Part shown: positions 41,558-50,650 of the stretch, in pieces | Position numbering within the stretch: position 1 is the first letter of the stretch | How the letters are laid out: every line of letters begins with the position of its first letter | Assembly (NCBI GenBank): GCA_016197365.1 | Contig: JACPVS010000021.1 | Coordinates: 372,001 to 436,000, forward strand | DNA from: Mycolicibacterium cosmeticum | GTDB lineage: Bacteria > Actinomycetota > Actinomycetes > Mycobacteriales > Mycobacteriaceae | Direction: 5' to 3' | DNA length: 64,000 bases | Program-made: the position numbers and the translations under genes | The notes under the pieces: model-generated | Database searches by the model: none | Told to the model about the DNA's origin: nothing | What the model saw: only the letters and a program-made list of their open reading frames with translations

Positions 41558-42442
41558 ATGGATGTCCTGATCGGACAGCTGGCAACAGGATTGAGCCTCG
41601 GCTCGATCCTGTTGCTGGCTGCACTGGGCCTTTCGCTGACCTTCGGGCAGATGGGCGTCATCAACATGGCGCACGGCGAGTTCATCATGGCCGGCTGCTA
41701 CACCGCCTATCTGGTCCAGCACGTGGTCTCCAATGCCGGTGCGTCGCTGCTCATCTCGCTGGTCGTCGGGTTCGTCGTCGGCGGCCTGCTCGGTGTCCTG
41801 CTGGAGGTGACGCTGATCCAGCGCATGTATCACCGCCCGTTGGACACCCTGTTGGTGACCTTCGGTGTCGGACTGGTCCTGCAGCAGGTGGCGCGCGATC
41901 TGTTCGGTGCGCCCGCGGTCAACGTCGGCGCACCGGCCTGGTTGTCCGGCGGTGTCGAGATCCTCGGCGCCGTGGTGCCCAAGACCCGGATCTTCATCCT
42001 CGTCCTGGCCGTCCTGGCCGTGACCGTGCTGGCCATGGTGCTCAAGACGAGCCCGATGGGCCGGCGCATCCGCGCCGTCGTGCAGAACCGCGATCTCGCC
42101 GAGACCAGCGGAATCTCTTCCCGCAAAACCGATATCACCACGTTCTTCATCGGCTCCGGTCTGGCCGGGGTGGCCGGTGTCGCGCTGACGCTGATCGGGT
42201 CCACCAGTCCCACCACCGGACAGAGTTACCTGATCGACGCGTTCCTCGTGGTGGTCGTCGGCGGCCTCGGCCAGATCAAGGGCACCGTCATCGCCGCCTT
42301 CGGACTGGGCCTGCTGAACTCGTTCATCGAGTACAGCACCACGGCTTCGCTGGCCAAGGTCATCGTGTTCGTGGTGATCGTGATCTTCCTGCAGGCACGG
42401 CCTCAGGGGCTGTTCACCGTGCGGACAAGGAGTCTCGTATGA
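41558..42442 (+). CDS. urtB: urea ABC transporter permease UrtB
   Basis: A 294-residue branched-chain/urea-type permease with about eight membrane segments. Family features are LSLGSILLLAALGLSLTFGQMGVINMAHGEFIMAG near the N-terminus, MGRRIRAVVQNRDLAETSGISSRKTDITTFFIGSGLAG, and VVVGGLGQIKGTVIAAFGLGLLNSF. It forms the translocation channel with UrtC. The ATG at 41558 lies 7 bases after urtA. A 55-base spacer to urtC carries repeat-like sequence. Substrate assignment rests on the complete five-gene Urt set rather than on this protein alone. Confidence 0.95.
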   Translation: MDVLIGQLATGLSLGSILLLAALGLSLTFGQMGVINMAHGEFIMAGCYTAYLVQHVVSNAGASLLISLVVGFVVGGLLGVLLEVTLIQRMYHRPLDTLLVTFGVGLVLQQVARDLFGAPAVNVGAPAWLSGGVEILGAVVPKTRIFILVLAVLAVTVLAMVLKTSPMGRRIRAVVQNRDLAETSGISSRKTDITTFFIGSGLAGVAGVALTLIGSTSPTTGQSYLIDAFLVVVVGGLGQIKGTVIAAFGLGLLNSFIEYSTTASLAKVIVFVVIVIFLQARPQGLFTVRTRSLV

Positions 42443-42497
42443 GGCCGCGAGTCGACCGATGCGCTGCGAGGCACGAGCAGCGAGGAGGAGCGAGCGA

Positions 42498-43607
42498 ATG
42501 AGAAACGTGCTGGGACGTTGGCAGACTTGGGCCGGTTTCGCGGTGGCCGCGGTGCTGTTGTTCGGGGTCGCTCCCGCAATGCTGTCCAGCTTCCGGTTGG
42601 GGCTGCTCGGCCAATACCTGTGTTACGCCATCGTCGCCGTCGGCATCGGATTGGCCTGGGGCCGTGGCGGCATGCTCACCCTCGGTCAGGGCGTCTTCTT
42701 CGGCCTGGGCGCCTACATGATGGGGATGCACCTCAAGATCGCCGACGCCGAGATCCGCAAACAGACGGTGCCGGACTTCATGCAGATCGCCGGCATCCCG
42801 AAGCTGCCGGCCTATTGGGAACCCTTCGCCTCCCCCGCGTTCACGATGCTCGCCATCCTCATCGTGCCCACGGCGATCGCCGCCCTGCTGGGGCTGGGCG
42901 TGTTCAAGCGCCGGGTCAAGGGCGCGTACTTCGCCATCCTCTCCCAGGCCCTGGCGGCCGCGCTGGCGATCCTGCTCGTCGGGCAGGCCACCCTCGGAGG
43001 CAGCAACGGGCTCAACGGCTTCCGGACGTTCTTCGGCTTCCGGCTGTCCGACCCGGTGAACCGCCAGATGCTGTATTTCATCGCCGCCGGCGTGCTGCTC
43101 GTCGTGGTCGCGGTGGTGCGCCAACTGATGCAGAGCCGCTACGGCGAATTGCTCGTCGCGGTCCGCGACGGTGAGGAACGGGTCCGGTTCCTGGGCTACG
43201 ACCCCGCCAACATCAAGGTGGTGGCCTACACCACGGCCGCGTTGTTCGCCAGCATCGCCGGTGCCCTGTTCGCGCCGATCATCGGATTCATCACCCCCGC
43301 GCAGGTCGGCATCGTACCCTCCATCGCGTTCCTGATCGGCGTCGCGATCGGCGGACGCACCACACTGCTGGGGCCGGTACTCGGTGCCATCGGTGTGGCG
43401 TGGGCGCAAACCGCGTTCTCCGAACAGTTTCCGTCGGCATGGACCTACGCCCAGGGCCTGCTGTTCATCGTCGTGGTCGGCTTCTTCCCGGCCGGACTGG
43501 CCGGGCTCGGGGTGTTCGCCAAACGCCGACGCGCACAGCAGGCGCCCGATGCGACCCCCGACCCGGATCCGGATCCCGAACACGAGAAGGTGGGCGCCGC
43601 CACATGA
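42498..43607 (+). CDS. urtC: urea ABC transporter permease UrtC
   Basis: A 369-residue permease with about nine hydrophobic segments. GLAWGRGGMLTLGQGVFFGLGAYMMGMHLKI and MQSRYGELLVAVRDGEERVRFLGYDPANIKVVAYT are typical of UrtC, as is IGGRTTLLGPVLGAIGVAWAQTAFSE. The ATG at 42498 with GAGGAGGAGCGAGCGA upstream was chosen; the frame extends 13 codons further into repeat-like Arg-rich sequence, which is less likely. The C-terminus (DATPDPDPDPEHEKVGAAT) is a charged tail. The stop overlaps the urtD start (ATGA). Confidence 0.93.
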   Translation: MRNVLGRWQTWAGFAVAAVLLFGVAPAMLSSFRLGLLGQYLCYAIVAVGIGLAWGRGGMLTLGQGVFFGLGAYMMGMHLKIADAEIRKQTVPDFMQIAGIPKLPAYWEPFASPAFTMLAILIVPTAIAALLGLGVFKRRVKGAYFAILSQALAAALAILLVGQATLGGSNGLNGFRTFFGFRLSDPVNRQMLYFIAAGVLLVVVAVVRQLMQSRYGELLVAVRDGEERVRFLGYDPANIKVVAYTTAALFASIAGALFAPIIGFITPAQVGIVPSIAFLIGVAIGGRTTLLGPVLGAIGVAWAQTAFSEQFPSAWTYAQGLLFIVVVGFFPAGLAGLGVFAKRRRAQQAPDATPDPDPDPEHEKVGAAT

Positions 43608-44413
43608 CCGAGACGCACACACCGGCAGAACCGGTGGTCGGCGGAAATGTCGGCATGGGCACCCAGTACCTCGAAGTACGGGGTCTGACGGTCGATTTCG
43701 ACGGTTTCAAGGCCGTCAGCGATGTCGACCTGACGCTATTCCAGGGTGACCTGCGCTTCCTGATCGGACCCAACGGGGCGGGCAAGACCACCGTCATCGA
43801 CGCCATCACCGGCCTGGTCGACGCCACCGGTTCGGTCAGCAAGTCCGGCACCGAACTGTTGGGCCGCAAGGTGCACCAGATCGCCCGGCGCGGTGTGGGC
43901 CGCACGTTCCAGACGGCGACCGTCTTCGAGCAACTCACCGTGCTGCAGAACCTGGACATCGCGGCCGGTGCGGGGCGCTCGCCCTGGACGTTGCTGCGGC
44001 GCCGCTCGGGCATCCTGCCCTCGATCGAGGAGGCGCTGGAGACCACGGGTTTGACGGCGCTGGCGGACAAACCCGCAGGCGTGCTCGCGCACGGACAGAA
44101 ACAGTGGCTGGAGATCGGCATGCTGCTGGTGCAGAACGCCGACGTGCTGCTGCTCGACGAACCGGTGGCCGGGATGAGCCATGAGGAACGCGAAGAGACC
44201 GGCAACCTGTTGCGCCGCATCGGCGGCGAACGCACCGTCGTGGTCGTCGAGCACGACATGGACTTCATGCGGGCCTTCGCGACGTCGGTGACGGTGCTGG
44301 CCCGCGGCCAGGTGATCGCCGAGGGTTCGGTCGCCGAGGTGCAGGCCAATCCGAAGGTGCAGGAGGTCTATCTCGGGACCGCCGCAGCCGGGATCACCGA
44401 GGGGGACGCCTGA
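43604..44413 (+). CDS. urtD: urea ABC transporter ATP-binding protein UrtD
   Basis: A 269-residue ABC ATPase. Walker A is GPNGAGKTT (55-63), Walker B VLLLDEPVAGMSHEE. The signature is the degenerate AHGQKQWLEIGMLL, which is characteristic of UrtD rather than the usual LSGGQ. The ATG at 43604 overlaps the urtC stop by four bases, and the first 20 residues are a disordered extension. The last base of the stop is shared with the urtE start (TGATG), implying coupled synthesis of the two ATPases that energise the UrtBC channel. Confidence 0.95.
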   Translation: MTETHTPAEPVVGGNVGMGTQYLEVRGLTVDFDGFKAVSDVDLTLFQGDLRFLIGPNGAGKTTVIDAITGLVDATGSVSKSGTELLGRKVHQIARRGVGRTFQTATVFEQLTVLQNLDIAAGAGRSPWTLLRRRSGILPSIEEALETTGLTALADKPAGVLAHGQKQWLEIGMLLVQNADVLLLDEPVAGMSHEEREETGNLLRRIGGERTVVVVEHDMDFMRAFATSVTVLARGQVIAEGSVAEVQANPKVQEVYLGTAAAGITEGDA

Positions 44414-45105
44414 TGCTCGAATTGATCGACGTGCGTAGCGGTTACGGCCGATCCGAGGTCATCCACGGCGTCAGCATCGAGGTGCCGTCGGCCGGGGTGG
44501 CTGCTGTGATGGGGCACAACGGTGCCGGTAAGACGACGCTGTTGCGGGCCGCCGTCGGGTTGCTGAAATGCGCTGGAGGCAAAGTACTTTTCGACGGGAC
44601 CGACATCACCAAGCTGCGGCCCAGCGCCCGGGTCGCCAAGGGCTTGGCGTATGTGCCGCAGGGCCAGCAGTCCTTCGGCCAATTGACTACCGCGGAGAAC
44701 CTGCAGGTGGTCGCCGACGGCCGCAAGAACGGCAGAAAGCTGATCGACGAGCAGCTCGACCTGTTTCCCGCCCTCAAGGAACTGCTGACCCGGCGGGCCG
44801 GGCTGCTCTCCGGCGGGCAGCGCCAGCAGCTGGCCATCGCACGCGCCCTGATCACCAGCCCCAAGTGCCTGATCCTCGACGAGCCGACCGAGGGCATCCA
44901 GCCCTCGGTGGTAGCAGAGATCGAGGCCGCGATCACCGCGCTCACCGGCCGCGGCGATCTCGGAGTCCTGCTGGTCGAGCAGCACATCGGTTTCGCGCTG
45001 GAGTCCTCGGAGCAGTACTACATCCTGGAGGCGGGCCGGATCACCTCGTCGGGTGCCGGTGGGTCCGCCTCGGAGGCCGAGGTGCGCGCCGCGATGGCAA
45101 TCTGA
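44413..45105 (+). CDS. urtE: urea ABC transporter ATP-binding protein UrtE
   Basis: A 230-residue ABC ATPase, the second nucleotide-binding subunit. Walker A is GHNGAGKTT (34-42), the signature is LSGGQRQQLAIARAL, Walker B is LILDEPTEGIQPSVV, and the H-loop His is in VEQHIGFAL. GLAYVPQGQQSFGQLTTAENL is typical of LivF/UrtE-type proteins. Its start shares one base with the urtD stop. It is the last gene of the operon; a phosphatase gene follows after 41 bases without an obvious terminator. Urease genes are not in the window. Confidence 0.95.
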   Translation: MLELIDVRSGYGRSEVIHGVSIEVPSAGVAAVMGHNGAGKTTLLRAAVGLLKCAGGKVLFDGTDITKLRPSARVAKGLAYVPQGQQSFGQLTTAENLQVVADGRKNGRKLIDEQLDLFPALKELLTRRAGLLSGGQRQQLAIARALITSPKCLILDEPTEGIQPSVVAEIEAAITALTGRGDLGVLLVEQHIGFALESSEQYYILEAGRITSSGAGGSASEAEVRAAMAI

Positions 45106-45146
45106 CGGCACCCCCCTGTTCATCCGCCTCCGGTATCGACTAGTGG

Positions 45147-46694
45147 GTGAGCATCAACAGGCGCACCGTCCTGGTGACCGGCGCCGCATCGGCGATCGTC
45201 GGCACGGGGGTGGGCTTGAGCGCAGCGGCCCTGGCCGACTCCCACCCGGACGGACCCGACCTGTGGGTGCGGCCCGACCGCAGCGCCGCACCCCGGGTCG
45301 GCGGCTTACACGTGCAGTTCGGGCGGGACGCGTCGACCGAGGTGGTGGTGTCCTGGCACACCGTCGAGGCCGTGGCCAATCCGCGCGTCCTGCTGGGCAC
45401 ACCCGGCACCGGATTCGGCACCACCGTGCCCGCGCAGACCCGCACCTATCGAGACGCCAAGTCGCGCAGCGAGGTACGGGTCAATCACGCCCGGCTCACC
45501 GGCCTGCTTCCCGACGCCGACTATGTGTACGCGGCGATGCACGACGGTGCGTCCCCGGAACTCGGGGCGGTGCGCACCGCCCCGACGGGCCGGCATCCCC
45601 TGCGTTTCACCAGCTTCGGCGACCAGGGCACGCCCACGCTGGGCCGCAGAACCGACACTGGGTACGTCAACGACAATCTCGGCTCCCCCGCCTCGGGCGA
45701 CACCACCGCGGGCATCGAACGGGTGGCCCCGCTGTTCAACCTCGTCAACGGTGACCTCTGCTACGCCAACCTCGCCCATGATCGGGTGCGCACCTGGTCG
45801 GATTGGTTCGAGACCAACAGCAGGTCGGCGCGCTACCGGCCGTGGATGCCGGCCGCGGGCAACCACGAGAACGAGCTGGGCAACGGCGCCGTCGGATACG
45901 GGGCCTACCAGACCTACTTCGAGGTGCCCGACTCCGGATCCGATGACGAGTTGCGCGGGCTCTGGTATTCGTTCACCGCGGGATCGGTGCGGGTGATCAG
46001 CCTGAACAACGACGATGTGTGCTTCCAGGACGGCGGCAACTCGTATGTCCGCGGGTATTCCGGTGGTGCGCAGCGGCGTTGGCTGGAAGGCGAACTCGCC
46101 GATGCCAGGAGGGACGCGCGCATCGACTGGGTGGTGGTGTGTATGCACCAGACGGCGATCTCGACCGCCGACCGCACCAACGGTGCCGACCTCGGAATCC
46201 GCCAGGAGTGGTTGCCGTTGTTCGACCGGTACGGGGTGGACCTCGTGGTCTGCGGGCACGAGCACCACTACGAGCGTTCGCACGCCCTGCGCGGGACCCT
46301 GGACACCGCCACCCGCATGCCCATTCCGGTCGACGCCGGCGACACCGTCATCGACACCACCAAGGGCACCGTGCACGTGGTCATCGGCGGCGGGGGCACA
46401 TCGGTGCCCTCCAACGCGCTGTTCTTCCCCGAACCCCGGTGCCGGGTGCTCACCGGTGTCGGCGCTTTCGATCCTGCGCTGGGCCGCAAACCCCCGATCT
46501 ACGTGCTGGAGGAGGCCCCGTGGTCGGCCTTCCGCGACCGCGAGAACCCTTATGGATTCACCGCTTTCGATGTGGACCCGGGCCCGGTCGGCGGCAACAC
46601 CACGATGAAGGCGACCTATTACGCGGTCAACGGGCCGTTCGGGGCGCTGACGGTGGTCGACCAGTTCACACTGAGCCGGCCGCGCGGTGGGTAG
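45147..46694 (+). CDS. Tat-exported purple acid phosphatase-like metallophosphoesterase (Rv2577 type)
   Basis: A 515-residue exported enzyme. The N-terminus INRRTVLVTGAASAIVGTG is a twin-arginine signal with a likely cleavage near AALA. An N-terminal fibronectin-like domain (about 55-140) precedes the metallophosphoesterase domain with NGDLCYAN, GNHEN, VCMHQT and VCGHEHHYER, which supply the two-metal site ligands. It matches the architecture of Rv2577, for which phosphatase and phosphodiesterase activity have been reported. The GTG at 45147 is the start; the ribosome site is weak. It probably scavenges phosphate or cleaves phosphodiesters outside the cytoplasm. It converges on dtd, with 2 bases between stops. 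Confidence 0.9.
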   Translation: MSINRRTVLVTGAASAIVGTGVGLSAAALADSHPDGPDLWVRPDRSAAPRVGGLHVQFGRDASTEVVVSWHTVEAVANPRVLLGTPGTGFGTTVPAQTRTYRDAKSRSEVRVNHARLTGLLPDADYVYAAMHDGASPELGAVRTAPTGRHPLRFTSFGDQGTPTLGRRTDTGYVNDNLGSPASGDTTAGIERVAPLFNLVNGDLCYANLAHDRVRTWSDWFETNSRSARYRPWMPAAGNHENELGNGAVGYGAYQTYFEVPDSGSDDELRGLWYSFTAGSVRVISLNNDDVCFQDGGNSYVRGYSGGAQRRWLEGELADARRDARIDWVVVCMHQTAISTADRTNGADLGIRQEWLPLFDRYGVDLVVCGHEHHYERSHALRGTLDTATRMPIPVDAGDTVIDTTKGTVHVVIGGGGTSVPSNALFFPEPRCRVLTGVGAFDPALGRKPPIYVLEEAPWSAFRDRENPYGFTAFDVDPGPVGGNTTMKATYYAVNGPFGALTVVDQFTLSRPRGG

Positions 46695-46696
46695 CG

Positions 46697-47128
46697 CTAC
46701 AACTCCAGCATGATGGTCACCGGTCCGTCGTTCACCGACTCCACCGTCATGTCCGCGCCGAACACGCCGGTGCTCACCTCGGCGCCCAGCGCGCGTAACG
46801 CGGCGGCGAAGGCGTCGACCAGTGGCTCGGCGACCGGCCGGGGTGCAGCGGCGTTCCAGGACGGCCTGCGCCCCTTGACGGTGTTGGCGTACAGAGTGAA
46901 CTGGCTGACCACCAGGATCGGGGCGGCGACGTCGGCCGCCGCCTGCTCCTCGTCGAGAATCCGCAATCGCCAGAGCTTTTCGGCCATCTTCGTGGCGAGG
47001 GCGCCGTCGTCGGTGTGGGTTATGCCGACCAGCGCGAGCAACCCGTGGCGTTGGGGGTCGATGCGCCCCACGGTCACGCCGTCGACGACCACGCGGGCCG
47101 ATGTCACCCGCTGAACCAGAACGCGCAT
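46697..47128 (-). CDS. dtd: D-aminoacyl-tRNA deacylase
   Basis: A 143-residue DTD enzyme that hydrolyses D-aminoacyl-tRNAs (and Gly-tRNA-Ala) to recycle tRNA. It begins MRVLVQRVTSARVVVDG as in the family. The active-site SQFTLYANTVKGRRPSWNAAAP and the C-terminal NDGPVTIMLEL (the cross-subunit Gly-Pro motif) are both present. It is cytoplasmic and dimeric in known members. The ATG at 47128 is the start. It is divergent from a small membrane protein gene 22 bases away. Confidence 0.96.
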   Translation of the reverse strand: MRVLVQRVTSARVVVDGVTVGRIDPQRHGLLALVGITHTDDGALATKMAEKLWRLRILDEEQAAADVAAPILVVSQFTLYANTVKGRRPSWNAAAPRPVAEPLVDAFAAALRALGAEVSTGVFGADMTVESVNDGPVTIMLEL

Positions 47129-47150
47129 GCCCCGACCTTAAGGTGTGGTG

Positions 47151-47687
47151 ATGACCTCACCGATGCAGCCGCGCATCCTGGCCGAGCAGGGCGGATTGGT
47201 GATCGCCGAGAACGGGGCGGAGATCCTGGTGTTCGACCGCGGTGGCGGGGCTGCCCAGATCACGACGTTCGTGCTGGGGGTGCTCACGCTGGTGTGTGGC
47301 GGTTTCGGTGTGGTCTCCCTCTTCGCGGCGGGCGTGCCCGTCGTGGTCAGCCTGGTGGTGCTGGCGCTGGGCCTGGCCTTCGGCGCGGGGCTGCTGCTCG
47401 GTGTCCGATCGATCTTGCGGCGCCGGCGGGCACCCCTGAGCGCCTTCACCGCGGTGGCGGTGTTCGATCGGGCACACCGGATCTACCGCGACGGTGCCGG
47501 CGCACCGGTGGCACCCCTGGACCAGGTGCGGTTCGAGCGCCGGATGCAGGCCACGTCCAGCTCGGCGATGCTGGTGGCGCTCACCCCGGCAGGCACCCGA
47601 GTGCTCAAGCGCGGCAACCCCTTCGGCGGCAGTGTCGGCAGCATGGATCAGGTGCTGACTGGCGCCGTCTTCGCCCAGCCGCGGTAG
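47151..47687 (+). CDS. hypothetical membrane protein with two transmembrane segments
   Basis: A 178-residue protein that I do not recognise by family. Two adjacent hydrophobic segments (about 37-58 and 62-83) are followed by an Arg-rich turn (RSILRRRRAP). Two cytoplasmic-looking regions flank them: an N-terminal beta-like stretch (PRILAEQGGLVIAENGAEILVFDRG) and a C-terminal part (VFDRAHRIYRDGAGAPVAPLDQVRFERRMQ). The ATG at 47151 was chosen because TTAAGG precedes it by 8 bases; two GTG codons lie in frame just upstream. Function unknown. It sits between dtd and hisS and converges on hisS. Confidence 0.75.
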   Translation: MTSPMQPRILAEQGGLVIAENGAEILVFDRGGGAAQITTFVLGVLTLVCGGFGVVSLFAAGVPVVVSLVVLALGLAFGAGLLLGVRSILRRRRAPLSAFTAVAVFDRAHRIYRDGAGAPVAPLDQVRFERRMQATSSSAMLVALTPAGTRVLKRGNPFGGSVGSMDQVLTGAVFAQPR

Positions 47688-47715
47688 CCGCTGCACGCTC
47701 GCGCAGAAGGGTGGA

Positions 47716-48972
47716 TCAGAGCCGGGACAGCACCTCGGCGACCACCTCACCGGCAGCGATGTCGGTCTGCTCACCGTTGGACAGGTCCTTGACGCCGATG
47801 GTGCCCGCCTCGATGTCGCGGTCGCCGGCCACCAGGGCCACCCGCGCCCCGGACCGGTCGGCGCCCTTCATGGCGCCCTTGAGGCTGCGGTCGCCGTAGG
47901 CCAGGTCGACGCGCACCCCCGCGGTGCGCAGGGCCGCCGCGATCTTGGCCAGTTCGAGTTTGGCGTTCTCCCCCATCGGCACGCCGTAGACGTCGACACG
48001 GCCGGCGGCGCCGACGGTCTTGCCCTCCGCCTTCAGCGCCAGCAGCGTGCGGTCCACCCCGAGGCCGAACCCGATCCCGGACAGGTCCTGGCCGCCGAGC
48101 TGGCGCATCAGCCCGTCGTAGCGGCCACCGCCACCGATCCCGGACTGCGCGCCGAGGCCGTCGTGCACGAATTCGAACGTCGTCTTGGTGTAGTAGTCCA
48201 GCCCGCGCACCATCCGCGGGTTCACCACGTACGGCACGCCGAGCGCATCCAGATGCGCCAGCACCGTCTCGAAATGCGCCTTGGCGACACCGGACAGGTG
48301 ATCGAGCATCAGCGGTGCGGCCGCCGTCATCTCCCGCACGGCGGGACGCTTGTCGTCGAGCACACGCAGCGGGTTGATCTCGGCCCGGCGCTTCGTCTCG
48401 TCGTCGAGGTCAAGGCCGAACAGGAAGTCCTGCAACAGTTCCCGATACTGCGGCCGGCAGGTGTCGTCACCCAGCGAGGTGATCTCGAGCCGGAACCCGT
48501 CGAGCCCGAGGGCGCGGAACCCGCCGTCGGCGATGGCGATCACCTCGGCATCCAGCGCGGGATCGTCGACGCCGATGGCCTCGACCCCGACCTGCTGCAG
48601 CTGGCGGTAGCGGCCGGCCTGCGGGCGTTCGTACCGGAAGAACGGCCCGGCGTAGCAGAGTTTGACCGGCAACTGGCCGCGGTCCAGGCCGTGTTCGATG
48701 ACCGCGCGCATGACGCCGGCGGTGCCCTCGGGCCGCAGCGTCACCGAGCGTTCCCCGCGGTCGGCGAAGGTGTACATCTCCTTGCTGACCACATCGGTGG
48801 ATTCGCCGACGCCGCGGGCGAACAAGGCGGTGTCCTCGAAGATGGGCAGCTCGATATCGCCGTAACCGGCGCGGCGCGCGTTGTCGAGCAGGCCGTTGCG
48901 CACCGCGACGAACGCCGCGGAGTCGGGCGGGAAATAGTCCGGCACGCCCTTGGGTGCTTGAAATTCAGCCAC
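47716..48972 (-). CDS. hisS: histidyl-tRNA synthetase
   Basis: A 418-residue class II synthetase. The N-terminus has PKGVPDYFPPDS. Motif 2 is LRPEGTAGVMRAVIEHG with FFRYERPQAGRYRQLQQVG. The His-binding region includes RGLDYYTKTTFEFVH and GIGGGGRYDGLMRQLGG, and motif 3 is GIGFGLGVDRTLLAL. The C-terminal HGTP anticodon-binding domain ends the protein. The GTG at 48972 is the start, nine bases after the glyoxalase gene stop, so the two are cotranscribed. The gene corresponds to Rv2580c. Confidence 0.97.
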   Translation of the reverse strand: MAEFQAPKGVPDYFPPDSAAFVAVRNGLLDNARRAGYGDIELPIFEDTALFARGVGESTDVVSKEMYTFADRGERSVTLRPEGTAGVMRAVIEHGLDRGQLPVKLCYAGPFFRYERPQAGRYRQLQQVGVEAIGVDDPALDAEVIAIADGGFRALGLDGFRLEITSLGDDTCRPQYRELLQDFLFGLDLDDETKRRAEINPLRVLDDKRPAVREMTAAAPLMLDHLSGVAKAHFETVLAHLDALGVPYVVNPRMVRGLDYYTKTTFEFVHDGLGAQSGIGGGGRYDGLMRQLGGQDLSGIGFGLGVDRTLLALKAEGKTVGAAGRVDVYGVPMGENAKLELAKIAAALRTAGVRVDLAYGDRSLKGAMKGADRSGARVALVAGDRDIEAGTIGVKDLSNGEQTDIAAGEVVAEVLSRL

Positions 48973-48981
48973 GGCAATCGG

Positions 48982-49662
48982 TCACAACGTCAGTCCTTCG
49001 AGAAAGGGGTTGGTCCGGCGCTCGAGTCCGATCGTGGATTTCGCACCGTGTCCCGGTAGTACCACGGTGTCGTCGTCGAGCACCAATAGTTTGTTGACGA
49101 TAGAGGTGAGCAGCCGGCGGCCGCTGCCGCCCAGCAGATCGCTGCGGCCGATCGCCCCCTTGAACAAGGTGTCGCCGGTGAAGGCCTGGTTGCCCACGCG
49201 GAACACCACCGACCCCGGCGTGTGCCCGGGCGTGTGGTCGACGGTGACGGGGATACCGCCCAGGTCGAGCAGTTCGCCGTCCCCGGTCAGCTCGACCACC
49301 TGCTTCGGCTCGGTGAAGAACGCCGAGACCGCCCGCTTCCCGAACCCGAGCAGCAGGGACTGGGCACGATTGGCCGCGTTCAGGTCCATGATCGGGTCGG
49401 TGAGCATCGCCCGATCGTCGGGATGGATGTAGACCGGGCAGCCGTAGGTGTCGGCCACCTTCTGCGCCGACCACATGTGATCGATGTGGCCGTGGGTCAA
49501 CAGCACCGCCGCCGGGGTCAGCCGGTGCCGGTCCAGAATCCGCTGCAAGGGGCCCGCAGCCCGCTGCCCCGGATCGATGACCACCGCGTCCGCTCCTTCA
49601 TGGGGCGCGACGACGTAGCAATTGCACGCCAGCACGCCCGCCGCGAATCCGGTGATCAACAC
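48982..49662 (-). CDS. metallo-beta-lactamase fold hydrolase, glyoxalase II-like (Rv2581c type)
   Basis: A 226-residue MBL-fold enzyme. The metal motif HxHxDH is visible in LLTHGHIDHMWSA, the next His is in TVDHTPGHTPGSVVF, the bridging Asp is in AFTGDTLFKGAIGR, and the final His is in VLPGHGAKS. The GTG at 49662 (V-L-I-T-G-F) is chosen as start; a much longer frame extends to 50613 antisense to the cyclophilin genes and is a shadow. Cotranscribed with hisS. Annotated in relatives as glyoxalase II, but the substrate has not been settled; it could be any thioester such as a mycothiol conjugate. Confidence 0.88.
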   Translation of the reverse strand: MLITGFAAGVLACNCYVVAPHEGADAVVIDPGQRAAGPLQRILDRHRLTPAAVLLTHGHIDHMWSAQKVADTYGCPVYIHPDDRAMLTDPIMDLNAANRAQSLLLGFGKRAVSAFFTEPKQVVELTGDGELLDLGGIPVTVDHTPGHTPGSVVFRVGNQAFTGDTLFKGAIGRSDLLGGSGRRLLTSIVNKLLVLDDDTVVLPGHGAKSTIGLERRTNPFLEGLTL

Positions 49663-49773
49663 CGGGCCATTTTCCCATGCGGGGTTGCGCGACCGCGGGT
49701 CGCGCCACGCGCACTCAGTTACGCCTGGCACACTCGGTGCCGAGTATGACCCTGACGTAGGAGGACAGCGGCG

Positions 49774-50646
<873 letters not shown>

Positions 50647-50650
50647 GCCG

